Assembly: GCF_019219095.1 (NCBI RefSeq)
Contig: NZ_JAHUWH010000014.1
Location: 62,001-126,000 of the forward strand
Origin: Acidovorax sp. sic0104
Lineage (GTDB): Bacteria > Pseudomonadota > Gammaproteobacteria > Burkholderiales > Burkholderiaceae_C
Reading direction: 5' to 3'
DNA: 64,000 bases
Every line of letters begins with the position of its first letter. Position 1 is the stretch's first letter. Made by a program: the position numbers and the translations under genes. The notes below the pieces were generated by a model, which was not told the DNA's origin, made no database searches, and saw only the letters and a program-made list of their open reading frames with translations. Below are positions 57,368 to 64,000 of the stretch, one piece after another.

Positions 57368-58032
57368 GCTTTTTTCTCCTCGGCGGCAGGCTCGGCAGGC
57401 GCCTCGGGCGCTGCCTTCTGGGTGGCTGCAACCTTGACCACTTCCAGGCGGTCACCAGCGCGCACGCGGATCTGCTGCGACGGATTGATGGCCTTGCTGT
57501 CCTTGCGCTGGCGCAGGGTCAGTGCAATGGCGGCGATCATCGCCACCAGGAGAATGACAGCCGCGATCTCGACCGGGTACAGATACTCGGTGTAGAGCAG
57601 CTTGCCCAGTGCCTTGGTGTTGGAGTACTGCACCACCTGGCCAGCGGCGTCCACCGTGGCAGCGACGGCCTTGGGCTCGTCCATGCCGCGGAAACCGCTC
57701 ATGAGCACGGCAGCCATCTCCAGGGCGATCAGCGCGCCCACGAAGGCCGCCAGCGGGAAGTGCTTCCAGAACCCCTTGCGCACGGTGTCGATATGGATGT
57801 CCAGCATCATCACGACGAACAGGAACAGCACCATGACCGCGCCCAGGTACACCAGCACCAGCGCGATGGCCAGGAACTCGGCCTTGAGCAGCAGCCACAC
57901 GGCCGCAGCCTGCGAGAACGCAAGGATGAGGTACAGCACCGCGTGCACAGGATTGCGGGCGGTGATCACCCGGAAGGCCGCGAACAGCAGCACCACCGAG
58001 AAGAGATAGAAGAAACCAGTCTTGGCGTCCAT
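57364..58032 (-). CDS. nuoJ: NADH-quinone oxidoreductase subunit J
   Basis: Membrane subunit, 222 residues, five spans. [20 protein letters not shown] and [19 protein letters not shown] are the family signatures, the latter being the helix with the pi-bulge. The C-terminus is extended and Ala/Glu-rich. Stop overlaps nuoK (ATGA). Confidence 0.95.
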   Translation of the reverse strand: MDAKTGFFYLFSVVLLFAAFRVITARNPVHAVLYLILAFSQAAAVWLLLKAEFLAIALVLVYLGAVMVLFLFVVMMLDIHIDTVRKGFWKHFPLAAFVGALIALEMAAVLMSGFRGMDEPKAVAATVDAAGQVVQYSNTKALGKLLYTEYLYPVEIAAVILLVAMIAAIALTLRQRKDSKAINPSQQIRVRAGDRLEVVKVAATQKAAPEAPAEPAAEEKKA

Positions 58033-58082
58033 GAATCGGGTCTTTATAGAAAGTCTGGCAAAGAGGCCGCGCTCGGCACCGC

Positions 58083-58595
58083 TCAGCGGTACTTCGCGTC
58101 CGCAGCCTTGGCTGCCGCGATTTCGCCTTCGTACCGGTCACCCACGGCCAGGAGCATGTCTTTCGTGAAGTACAGGTCACCACGCTTTTCGCCGTGGTAT
58201 TCCAGGATGTGTGTCTCGACGATGGAATCAACCGGGCAGCTTTCTTCGCAGAAGCCGCAGAAGATGCACTTGGTCAGGTCGATGTCGTAGCGCGTGGTGC
58301 GGCGCGAGCCATCGGCGCGCACATCCGATTCGATGGTGATGGCCATGGCGGGGCATACGGCCTCGCACAGCTTGCAGGCAATGCAGCGCTCTTCACCGTT
58401 TTCATAGCGGCGCAGTGCATGCAGACCGCGGAAACGGGGCGACAGAGGTGTTTTTTCTTCCGGAAACTGGACAGTCACCTTGCGGCGGAAGGCGTACCGG
58501 CCGGTCAGGGCCATGCCCTTGACCAGTTCCACGAGCATGAAGCTCTTGAGGAAGTCTTTGATAGAGAAAGGTGCAGCAGCAACAACGGCAGTCAT
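58083..58595 (-). CDS. nuoI: NADH-quinone oxidoreductase subunit I
   Basis: Ferredoxin-like subunit at the base of the peripheral arm that carries clusters N6a and N6b. The 170-residue protein has [12 protein letters not shown] and [12 protein letters not shown], eight cysteines for two 4Fe-4S clusters, and an N-terminal amphipathic helix ([22 protein letters not shown]). ATG at 58595 ([10 protein letters not shown]); longer forms are not supported. Confidence 0.96.
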   Translation of the reverse strand: MTAVVAAAPFSIKDFLKSFMLVELVKGMALTGRYAFRRKVTVQFPEEKTPLSPRFRGLHALRRYENGEERCIACKLCEAVCPAMAITIESDVRADGSRRTTRYDIDLTKCIFCGFCEESCPVDSIVETHILEYHGEKRGDLYFTKDMLLAVGDRYEGEIAAAKAADAKYR

Positions 58596-58609
58596 TTGTG
58601 TGTCCCCGC

Positions 58610-59692
58610 TTATTTCCAGATGTTCCAGGGCGAGAGCAGCCACCCGCCCACGAAGAGCAGATAGACCAGCGTCACCGGGATGAAGATCTTCCAGCCCAGA
58701 CGCATGATCTGGTCATAGCGGAAGCGCGGGAAGGTGGCGCGGATCCAGATGAACATGGACACCACCAGGAAGGTCTTGAGGCCCAGCCAGATCCACCCCG
58801 GAATCCAGTTGAACAGCACGCTGTCGATGGGCGACAACCAGCCGCCCAGGAACATCAGAGCGGCCAGGATGGACACGAGCCACATGCTGGCGTATTCGGC
58901 CAGGAAGAAGATCGCAAAACCCATGCCCGAGTACTCGACCATGTGGCCGGCCACGATCTCGGCTTCGCCTTCGACCACGTCGAAGGGGTGGCGGTTGGTT
59001 TCGGCCACGCCGGATATCAGATACACCAGGAATATCGGCAACAGCGGCAGCCAGTTCCACGACAGGAAGGTCAGGCCCTTCTCGGCCGCCATGCCGCGGC
59101 TTTGGGACATGACGATCTCGGTCAGGTTCATGCTGTTGGAGACCATGATCACCACGAGGAAGCAGAAACCCATCGCGATTTCATAGCTCACCATCTGGGC
59201 CGAGGCACGCAGCGCACCCAGGAACGCGTACTTGGAGTTCGATGCCCAGCCGGCGATGATCACGCCGTACACCTCGATGGAGGTGATGGCCATCACCAGC
59301 AGCAGGCCGGCGTTGACGTTGGCCAAAGCCACATCAGGGCCGAAGGGAATCGCCACCCACGCGGCCAGGGCCGGCATGATGGCCATGACAGGTCCGAGCA
59401 CGAACAGGCCCTTGCTGGCGGCGGTGGGCTGGATGATTTCCTTGGTCAGCAGCTTGAGCGCATCGGCGATGGGCTGCAGCAGGCCCATGGGGCCCACGCG
59501 GTTCGGGCCGTGGCGCACCTGCATGAAGCCGAGCAGCTTGCGCTCCCACAGCGTGAGGTAGGCCACGGCACCCATCAGGGGTGCCAGGATGCAGACGATC
59601 TTGATCAGCACCCAGAGCACGGGCCAGACGACGCCCGTCCACCAGCCGAAGGACAGCAGGTTCAGACCCGCGTTGTAGATCGCGTCGATCAT
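58610..59692 (-). CDS. nuoH: NADH-quinone oxidoreductase subunit H
   Basis: Quinone-chamber membrane subunit, 360 residues, eight spans. [40 protein letters not shown] and the loop [27 protein letters not shown], rich in acidic residues, are diagnostic. Its ATG overlaps the nuoG stop by four bases. Confidence 0.96.
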   Translation of the reverse strand: MIDAIYNAGLNLLSFGWWTGVVWPVLWVLIKIVCILAPLMGAVAYLTLWERKLLGFMQVRHGPNRVGPMGLLQPIADALKLLTKEIIQPTAASKGLFVLGPVMAIMPALAAWVAIPFGPDVALANVNAGLLLVMAITSIEVYGVIIAGWASNSKYAFLGALRASAQMVSYEIAMGFCFLVVIMVSNSMNLTEIVMSQSRGMAAEKGLTFLSWNWLPLLPIFLVYLISGVAETNRHPFDVVEGEAEIVAGHMVEYSGMGFAIFFLAEYASMWLVSILAALMFLGGWLSPIDSVLFNWIPGWIWLGLKTFLVVSMFIWIRATFPRFRYDQIMRLGWKIFIPVTLVYLLFVGGWLLSPWNIWK

Positions 59693-61824
59693 GCGGCCGC
59701 TCCTTCACGTGCCAGGCGCGCGTCAGCGGTGAGCTGCAGCGACGTGGAACGGCGCACGAGGCCGTCGAGTTGATAGATGGACGCGACCACGGGCTCAGCG
59801 CTTGCAGCCTCGGTAGCAGGCACGGCCGCCGTCACCGCGTTCGACAACTGGGCTGCGGGCACCTGCGTGACCGTGCCGGCAGCAGCGTTGGTGGCGCGGG
59901 CCAGCACGTCCTGCGAAGCCTCGAAGTCGAAACCTGGCACGCCCAGCAGATTGGCCAGCACACGCAGCACCTTCCATGCAGGACGCGTATCTCCGAGCGG
60001 GCGCACGACTGCGTGGAAGCTCTGCAGGCGGCCTTCGGCATTGATGAAGCTGCCCGATGTTTCGGTGAATGGAGCAATTGGCAACAGAACGTCACTGAAC
60101 TCCATGTTGGCCTTGAAGGGGCTCATGGTCACCACCATGTCAGCACCAGACAGCGCAGCAGCGGCGCTGGCACCGGCAGCCGAGTCATATACCGGCTCGG
60201 TGTTGAGCAGCACAGCCGCTTTCAGACCACCGGAGAGCATCTGGCCCGCATTCAAACCACCGTTGACAGGATGAGCACCCGCAAACTGCGCACCCACCGT
60301 ATTGGCGGCTTCCGTCAGGTAGCCCACGGAAGCTCCCGTGTTCTCGCCGATCCAGTTGGCCAGCGCCAGGAGTTGCGTCGCCTGCGCGTGGTGCGCGGCA
60401 GCATTGCCCAGCAGCACGGCCTTGCGTTCGCCGCCGAGCAGCGAGCTGGCGATGGTCTGGGTCGCTTCAGTGGCTGCAGTGGCGCCTTGCGGAGCGGCTA
60501 CGCCCTTTTCCTGGGCGATGGCTGCAGCGATGCCCCCCAGCGTGTGCAGCCATTCGCTCGCATCCTGCGCGACGAACGATTGCACGGGCATGGCCCAGTC
60601 GTAGGCCACGGCCGCGATGGCGCTGACCTGGCCGCCATGGCGCGCGGCTTGGCGGATGCGCTGCGCGAACAGCGGATGGTCCTTGCGCAGGTTGGAACCC
60701 ACGACCAGAACGCGCTGCAGCGTGGACAGCGAAGCGATCGATGTGCCGAGCCAGCGGATGCCTTCAGGGGCAGCGAATTGGGCGTTGCGCAGGCGGTAGT
60801 CGATGTTGTCGCTGCCGATGCCGCGCACCAGGGCGCTGGCAAGGTACAGCTCTTCCACGGTGCTGTGCGGGCTCACCAAGGCGCCGATGCTGTTGGCGCC
60901 GTGGTCGTTCTTGATGTTCTTGAGGCCGTTGGCCACGTACTCCAGCGCCGTCTGCCAGTCGACTTGCTTCCACACCCCGCCCTGCTTGAGCATGGGCTGG
61001 GTCAGGCGGTCGTCGCTGTTGAGCGATTCGTACGAGAAGCGGTCGCGGTCGGCGATCCAGCATTCGTTCACGGCTTCGTTCTCGAGCGGAACGACGCGCA
61101 TGACCTTGTGGTTCTTGACCTGGACAATCAGGTTCGAGCCGGTGGAGTCGTGCGGGCTGACGGAGCGGCGGCGCGACAGTTCCCAGGTACGGGCGCTGTA
61201 GCGGAACGGCTTGCTGGTCAGGGCACCTACAGGGCAAATGTCGATCATGTTGCCCGACAGCTCGGAGTCGATCGTGTCGCCCACCACGGTGGTGATCTCG
61301 GAGTGCTCGCCCCGGTGGATCATGCCCAGCTCCATCACACCGGCCACTTCCTGGCCGAAGCGCACGCAGCGGGTGCAATGGATGCAACGGCTCATCTCCT
61401 GCATGGAAATCAGCGGACCCACGTCCTTGACGGGCACCACGCGCTTCTCCTCCTCGTAGCGCGAGGAAGAGCCGCCGTAGCCCACGGCCAGATCCTGGAG
61501 CTGGCACTCGCCACCCTGGTCGCAGATGGGGCAATCCAGCGGGTGGTTGATCAGCAGGAATTCCATGACCGACTGCTGGGCCTTGATGGCCTTGTCGCTC
61601 TTGGTGCGCACGATCATGCCTTGCGTCACGGGCGTGGCGCAGGCGGGCATGGGCTTGGGAGCCTTCTCGACGTCCACCAGGCACATGCGGCAGTTGGCGG
61701 CGATCGAGAGTTTCTTGTGGTAGCAGAAATGCGGAATGTAGGTACCCGCCTTTTCGGCTGCATGCATCACCATGCAGCCTTCGGCGACTTCCACTTTCTG
61801 ACCGTCCAGTTCAATTTCAACCAT
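59689..61824 (-). CDS. nuoG: NADH-quinone oxidoreductase subunit G
   Basis: Large peripheral-arm subunit, 711 residues. The N-terminal ferredoxin domain holds a 2Fe-2S site ([20 protein letters not shown]), followed by N5 ([17 protein letters not shown] with an upstream His ligand) and N4 ([15 protein letters not shown] and nearby Cys). The rest is a molybdopterin-oxidoreductase-like fold without cofactor. It lacks the extra N7 ligands and is about 200 residues shorter than in E. coli, as usual outside the enterics. Confidence 0.96.
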   Translation of the reverse strand: MVEIELDGQKVEVAEGCMVMHAAEKAGTYIPHFCYHKKLSIAANCRMCLVDVEKAPKPMPACATPVTQGMIVRTKSDKAIKAQQSVMEFLLINHPLDCPICDQGGECQLQDLAVGYGGSSSRYEEEKRVVPVKDVGPLISMQEMSRCIHCTRCVRFGQEVAGVMELGMIHRGEHSEITTVVGDTIDSELSGNMIDICPVGALTSKPFRYSARTWELSRRRSVSPHDSTGSNLIVQVKNHKVMRVVPLENEAVNECWIADRDRFSYESLNSDDRLTQPMLKQGGVWKQVDWQTALEYVANGLKNIKNDHGANSIGALVSPHSTVEELYLASALVRGIGSDNIDYRLRNAQFAAPEGIRWLGTSIASLSTLQRVLVVGSNLRKDHPLFAQRIRQAARHGGQVSAIAAVAYDWAMPVQSFVAQDASEWLHTLGGIAAAIAQEKGVAAPQGATAATEATQTIASSLLGGERKAVLLGNAAAHHAQATQLLALANWIGENTGASVGYLTEAANTVGAQFAGAHPVNGGLNAGQMLSGGLKAAVLLNTEPVYDSAAGASAAAALSGADMVVTMSPFKANMEFSDVLLPIAPFTETSGSFINAEGRLQSFHAVVRPLGDTRPAWKVLRVLANLLGVPGFDFEASQDVLARATNAAAGTVTQVPAAQLSNAVTAAVPATEAASAEPVVASIYQLDGLVRRSTSLQLTADARLAREGAAA

Positions 61825-61838
61825 ATGTCTTCTCGCGA

Positions 61839-63194
61839 TCAGGCGGAGGTCGCGGCCTGGGAGGCGCTGTTCCGGATCAGTGCTTCAAACTCGGGACGGA
61901 AATGCTTGATCATGGCGCGCACCGGCATCGCGGCAGCGTCGCCCAGCGCGCAAATCGTGCGGCCCTGGATGTTGTCTGCCACCGAATTGAGCAGGTCCAG
62001 GTCGCCCGTGCGGCCCTGGTTGTGCTGGATGCGGTCGATCACGCGCCACATCCAGCCCGTGCCTTCGCGGCAGGGCGTGCACTGGCCGCAGGATTCGTGC
62101 GAGTAGAAGTACGACAGGCGCAGCAGGCTTTCGACCATGCTGCGGGAATCGTCCATCACGATGACGGCGCCCGAACCCAGCATGGAGCCGGCCTTGGCGA
62201 TGGAGTCGTAGTCCATCGTGCATTCCATGATGATGGACGCAGGCAGCACCGGGGCGGACGAACCGCCGGGGATCACGGCCTTGAGCTGGCGGCCCTTGCG
62301 CACGCCACCGGCGAGCTCGAGCAGCTTGGCAAAGGGTGTGCCCAGGGGCACTTCGTAGTTGCCGGGCTTTTCCACATCGCCCGAGACCGAGAAGATCTTG
62401 GTGCCGCCGTTGTTGGGCTTGCCGCACTCAAGATACGCCGCACCACCATTGCGGATGATCCACGGCACGGCCGCGAAGGTCTCGGTGTTGTTGATGGTGG
62501 TGGGCTTGCCGTACAGACCGAAGCTGGCCGGAAATGGGGGCTTGAAACGTGGCTGGCCCTTCTTGCCTTCCAGCGATTCGAGCAGTGCGGTCTCTTCACC
62601 GCAGATATAGGCGCCGAAACCATGCGCAGCATGCAGCTGGAAGCTGAAGTTGCTGCCCAGGATCTTGTCGCCCAGATAGCCCGCCGCGCGTGCTTCTTCG
62701 AGCGCTTCCTCGAAGCGGTCGTAGGTCTGGAAGATCTCTCCGTGGATGTAGTTGTAGCCCACGGAAATGCCCATCGCGTAGGCCGCGATGATCATGCCTT
62801 CGATGACGATGTGCGGGTTGAACTGCAGGATGTCTCGGTCCTTGCAGGTGCCCGGCTCGCCCTCGTCGGAGTTGCACACCAGGTACTTCTGGCCGGGGAA
62901 CGAGCGGGGCATGAAGCTCCACTTGAGTCCGGTGGGAAAGCCCGCGCCGCCGCGGCCGCGCAGGCCCGATTCCTTGACGGTGGCGATGACCTGATCCTGC
63001 GTCAGTGGTTCGCCGCCGTCAGTGCCCAGGATCTTGCGCAGTGCGGCGTAGCCGCCACGTGCTTCGTAGTCCTTGATGCTCCAGTTCGTGCCATCCAGAC
63101 CCGCGTAGATCTGCGGGTTGATGTGGCGTTCATGGAAGCAGGTCTGGACGCCGGTGGCCTGGAACTGAGAGAGGATTTGTGCTGCGGTGGTCAT
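61839..63194 (-). CDS. nuoF: NADH-quinone oxidoreductase subunit F
   Basis: NADH-binding subunit, 451 residues, with FMN and cluster N3. [16 protein letters not shown] binds [26 protein letters not shown] forms the FMN pocket, [30 protein letters not shown] follows, and [14 protein letters not shown] plus a later Cys (TICALGD) hold the 4Fe-4S cluster. ATG at 63194 overlaps the nuoE stop. Confidence 0.97.
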   Translation of the reverse strand: MTTAAQILSQFQATGVQTCFHERHINPQIYAGLDGTNWSIKDYEARGGYAALRKILGTDGGEPLTQDQVIATVKESGLRGRGGAGFPTGLKWSFMPRSFPGQKYLVCNSDEGEPGTCKDRDILQFNPHIVIEGMIIAAYAMGISVGYNYIHGEIFQTYDRFEEALEEARAAGYLGDKILGSNFSFQLHAAHGFGAYICGEETALLESLEGKKGQPRFKPPFPASFGLYGKPTTINNTETFAAVPWIIRNGGAAYLECGKPNNGGTKIFSVSGDVEKPGNYEVPLGTPFAKLLELAGGVRKGRQLKAVIPGGSSAPVLPASIIMECTMDYDSIAKAGSMLGSGAVIVMDDSRSMVESLLRLSYFYSHESCGQCTPCREGTGWMWRVIDRIQHNQGRTGDLDLLNSVADNIQGRTICALGDAAAMPVRAMIKHFRPEFEALIRNSASQAATSA

Positions 63195-63706
63195 GCTTGC
63201 CCTTCCGCTGCCTTGAGGCCATCGACGAGCTGGTCGAGCTTGTCGTTGTCCATGAAGCTGCACATGGTGCGGTCGTTCACCAGCATCACGGGCGCGTCGG
63301 CGCATGCACCCAGGCATTCGCATTGCTGCAGGGTGAACAGGCCGTCCGGCGTGGTCTCGCCCATGGTCACGCCGAGCTTCTTCTCGAGGTGGTGCAACGC
63401 CTTCTGGCCGTCGCGCAGCTGGCAAGGCAGGTTGGTGCAGACGTTGAGCTTGTACTTGCCCGTCGGCTGCTGGTTGTACATGTTGTAGAACGTGGTGACT
63501 TCGTGCACCGCGATCTGGGCCATGCCCAGGTAGTCGGCGATCACGGCCTCGCTCTCGACACTGACCCAGCCCTGCTCCTGCTGCACGATGGACAGGCAGG
63601 CCATCACGGCGGACTGCGCTTGCTCAGGGGGGTACTTGGCCACTTCGCGCGCAAAGCGGGCGAGCGTGGCGTCGGTGATCTTGGTATTGGTGCTGGTGCT
63701 GCTCAT
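63191..63706 (-). CDS. nuoE: NADH-quinone oxidoreductase subunit E
   Basis: Thioredoxin-fold subunit, 171 residues, that carries the 2Fe-2S cluster N1a through [11 protein letters not shown] and [11 protein letters not shown]. The N-terminal helical part ([27 protein letters not shown]) docks on NuoF. Overlaps nuoD stop and nuoF start by four bases each. Confidence 0.96.
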   Translation of the reverse strand: MSSTSTNTKITDATLARFAREVAKYPPEQAQSAVMACLSIVQQEQGWVSVESEAVIADYLGMAQIAVHEVTTFYNMYNQQPTGKYKLNVCTNLPCQLRDGQKALHHLEKKLGVTMGETTPDGLFTLQQCECLGACADAPVMLVNDRTMCSFMDNDKLDQLVDGLKAAEGQA

Positions 63707-64000
63707 CGGTCGATCTCCCCGAACACGATATCCATGGTGCCGATGATGGCCACGGCGTCGGCGATCATGTGGCCGCGGGCCATTTCGTCCAGCGTCGCCA
63801 GGTGCGCGAAGCCCGGCGCGCGGATCTTCAGGCGGTAAGGCTTGTTGGCGCCATCGCTCACGAGGTAGATGCCGAACTCGCCCTTGGGGTGCTCGACGGC
63901 CGCGTAGGCTTCGCCTTCGGGCACATGGAAGCCTTCGGTGAACAGCTTGAAGTGGTGGATCAGCTCTTCCATGTTGGACTTCATGGATTCGCGTGCCGGC
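63703..64000 (-). CDS. nuoD: NADH-quinone oxidoreductase subunit D (C-terminal part)
   Basis: Only the last 99 codons are inside the window; the ATG at 63984 is internal, since the frame stays open upstream (PARES before [13 protein letters not shown]). NuoD forms the quinone site with NuoB and NuoH. The tail shows [31 protein letters not shown] and the terminal [12 protein letters not shown], diagnostic of NuoD. The 5' end lies beyond 64000. Confidence 0.95.
   Translation of the reverse strand, partial: PARESMKSNMEELIHHFKLFTEGFHVPEGEAYAAVEHPKGEFGIYLVSDGANKPYRLKIRAPGFAHLATLDEMARGHMIADAVAIIGTMDIVFGEIDR

Overview
The window looks like chromosomal DNA of a beta-proteobacterium of the order Burkholderiales, family Comamonadaceae (closest in feel to Acidovorax). 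This rests on the high GC content, three orphan Bug-type periplasmic binding proteins, the pyrG-kdsA-eno-ftsB order, a MutL with an endonuclease motif, a complex I operon followed by DUF2818 and DUF1178 genes, and a family-typical interspersed repeat with a GATAGCT...AGCGCTT core. I see no rRNA, tRNA, CRISPR array, transposase, integron or prophage. It reads as core genome with small accessory insertions.

Layout. 1-3.5 kb: tail of an SlyD-like prolyl isomerase, a glycine-zipper lipoprotein, and the coaBC-membrane protein-dut unit on the minus strand. 3.5-8.3 kb: pyrG, kdsA (with the residues of the metal-dependent class), a DUF1330 gene, eno and ftsB. 8.3-9.7 kb: an unknown ORF carrying an interspersed repeat, then a decayed CZB-domain gene. 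9.7-15 kb: hslO, a gamma-carbonic anhydrase, a DUF455 ferritin-like protein and two tandem EAL/HDOD signalling proteins. 15-19.2 kb: three Bug solute-binding proteins with xerD between them. 19.3-27.6 kb: an AEC transporter coupled to a GDSL esterase, queG/tsaE/amiC, a cupin, a chemoreceptor, a small lipoprotein and a DedA protein. 27.6-37.9 kb: mutL, an exported protein, a SrkA-like phosphotransferase, a GlpQ-type phosphodiesterase, gdhA, a lipoprotein hydrolase, a Bcr-type exporter and miaA. 37.9-43.5 kb: ABC ATPase, FtsX-like permease, Cds1-like PLP enzyme and AttH/CrtC-like lipocalin, reminiscent of att-type export clusters. 43.7-48.7 kb: a complete liv-type amino acid/amide ABC transporter on the minus strand (livG-livF-binding protein-livH-livM). 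49-50.9 kb: an MsbA-like exporter. 51-64 kb: the nuo operon on the minus strand from the 3' part of nuoD through nuoE, F, G, H, I, J, K, L, M, N, then DUF2818 and DUF1178.

Three genome-scale signals deserve attention. (1) A hairpin-forming interspersed repeat occurs at about ten places, several inside genes (mutL, miaA, the ABC permease, an unknown ORF, probably coaBC), always read in the same phase for a given orientation, and once supplying the stop codon of queG. (2) A second GC-rich repeat starts at or just after the stop codons of eno and livG. (3) Eight genes without a Shine-Dalgarno have a -10-like hexamer 6-7 bases before the start codon, suggesting leaderless transcripts. All start choices and functions here come from reading the sequence; no database search was possible.
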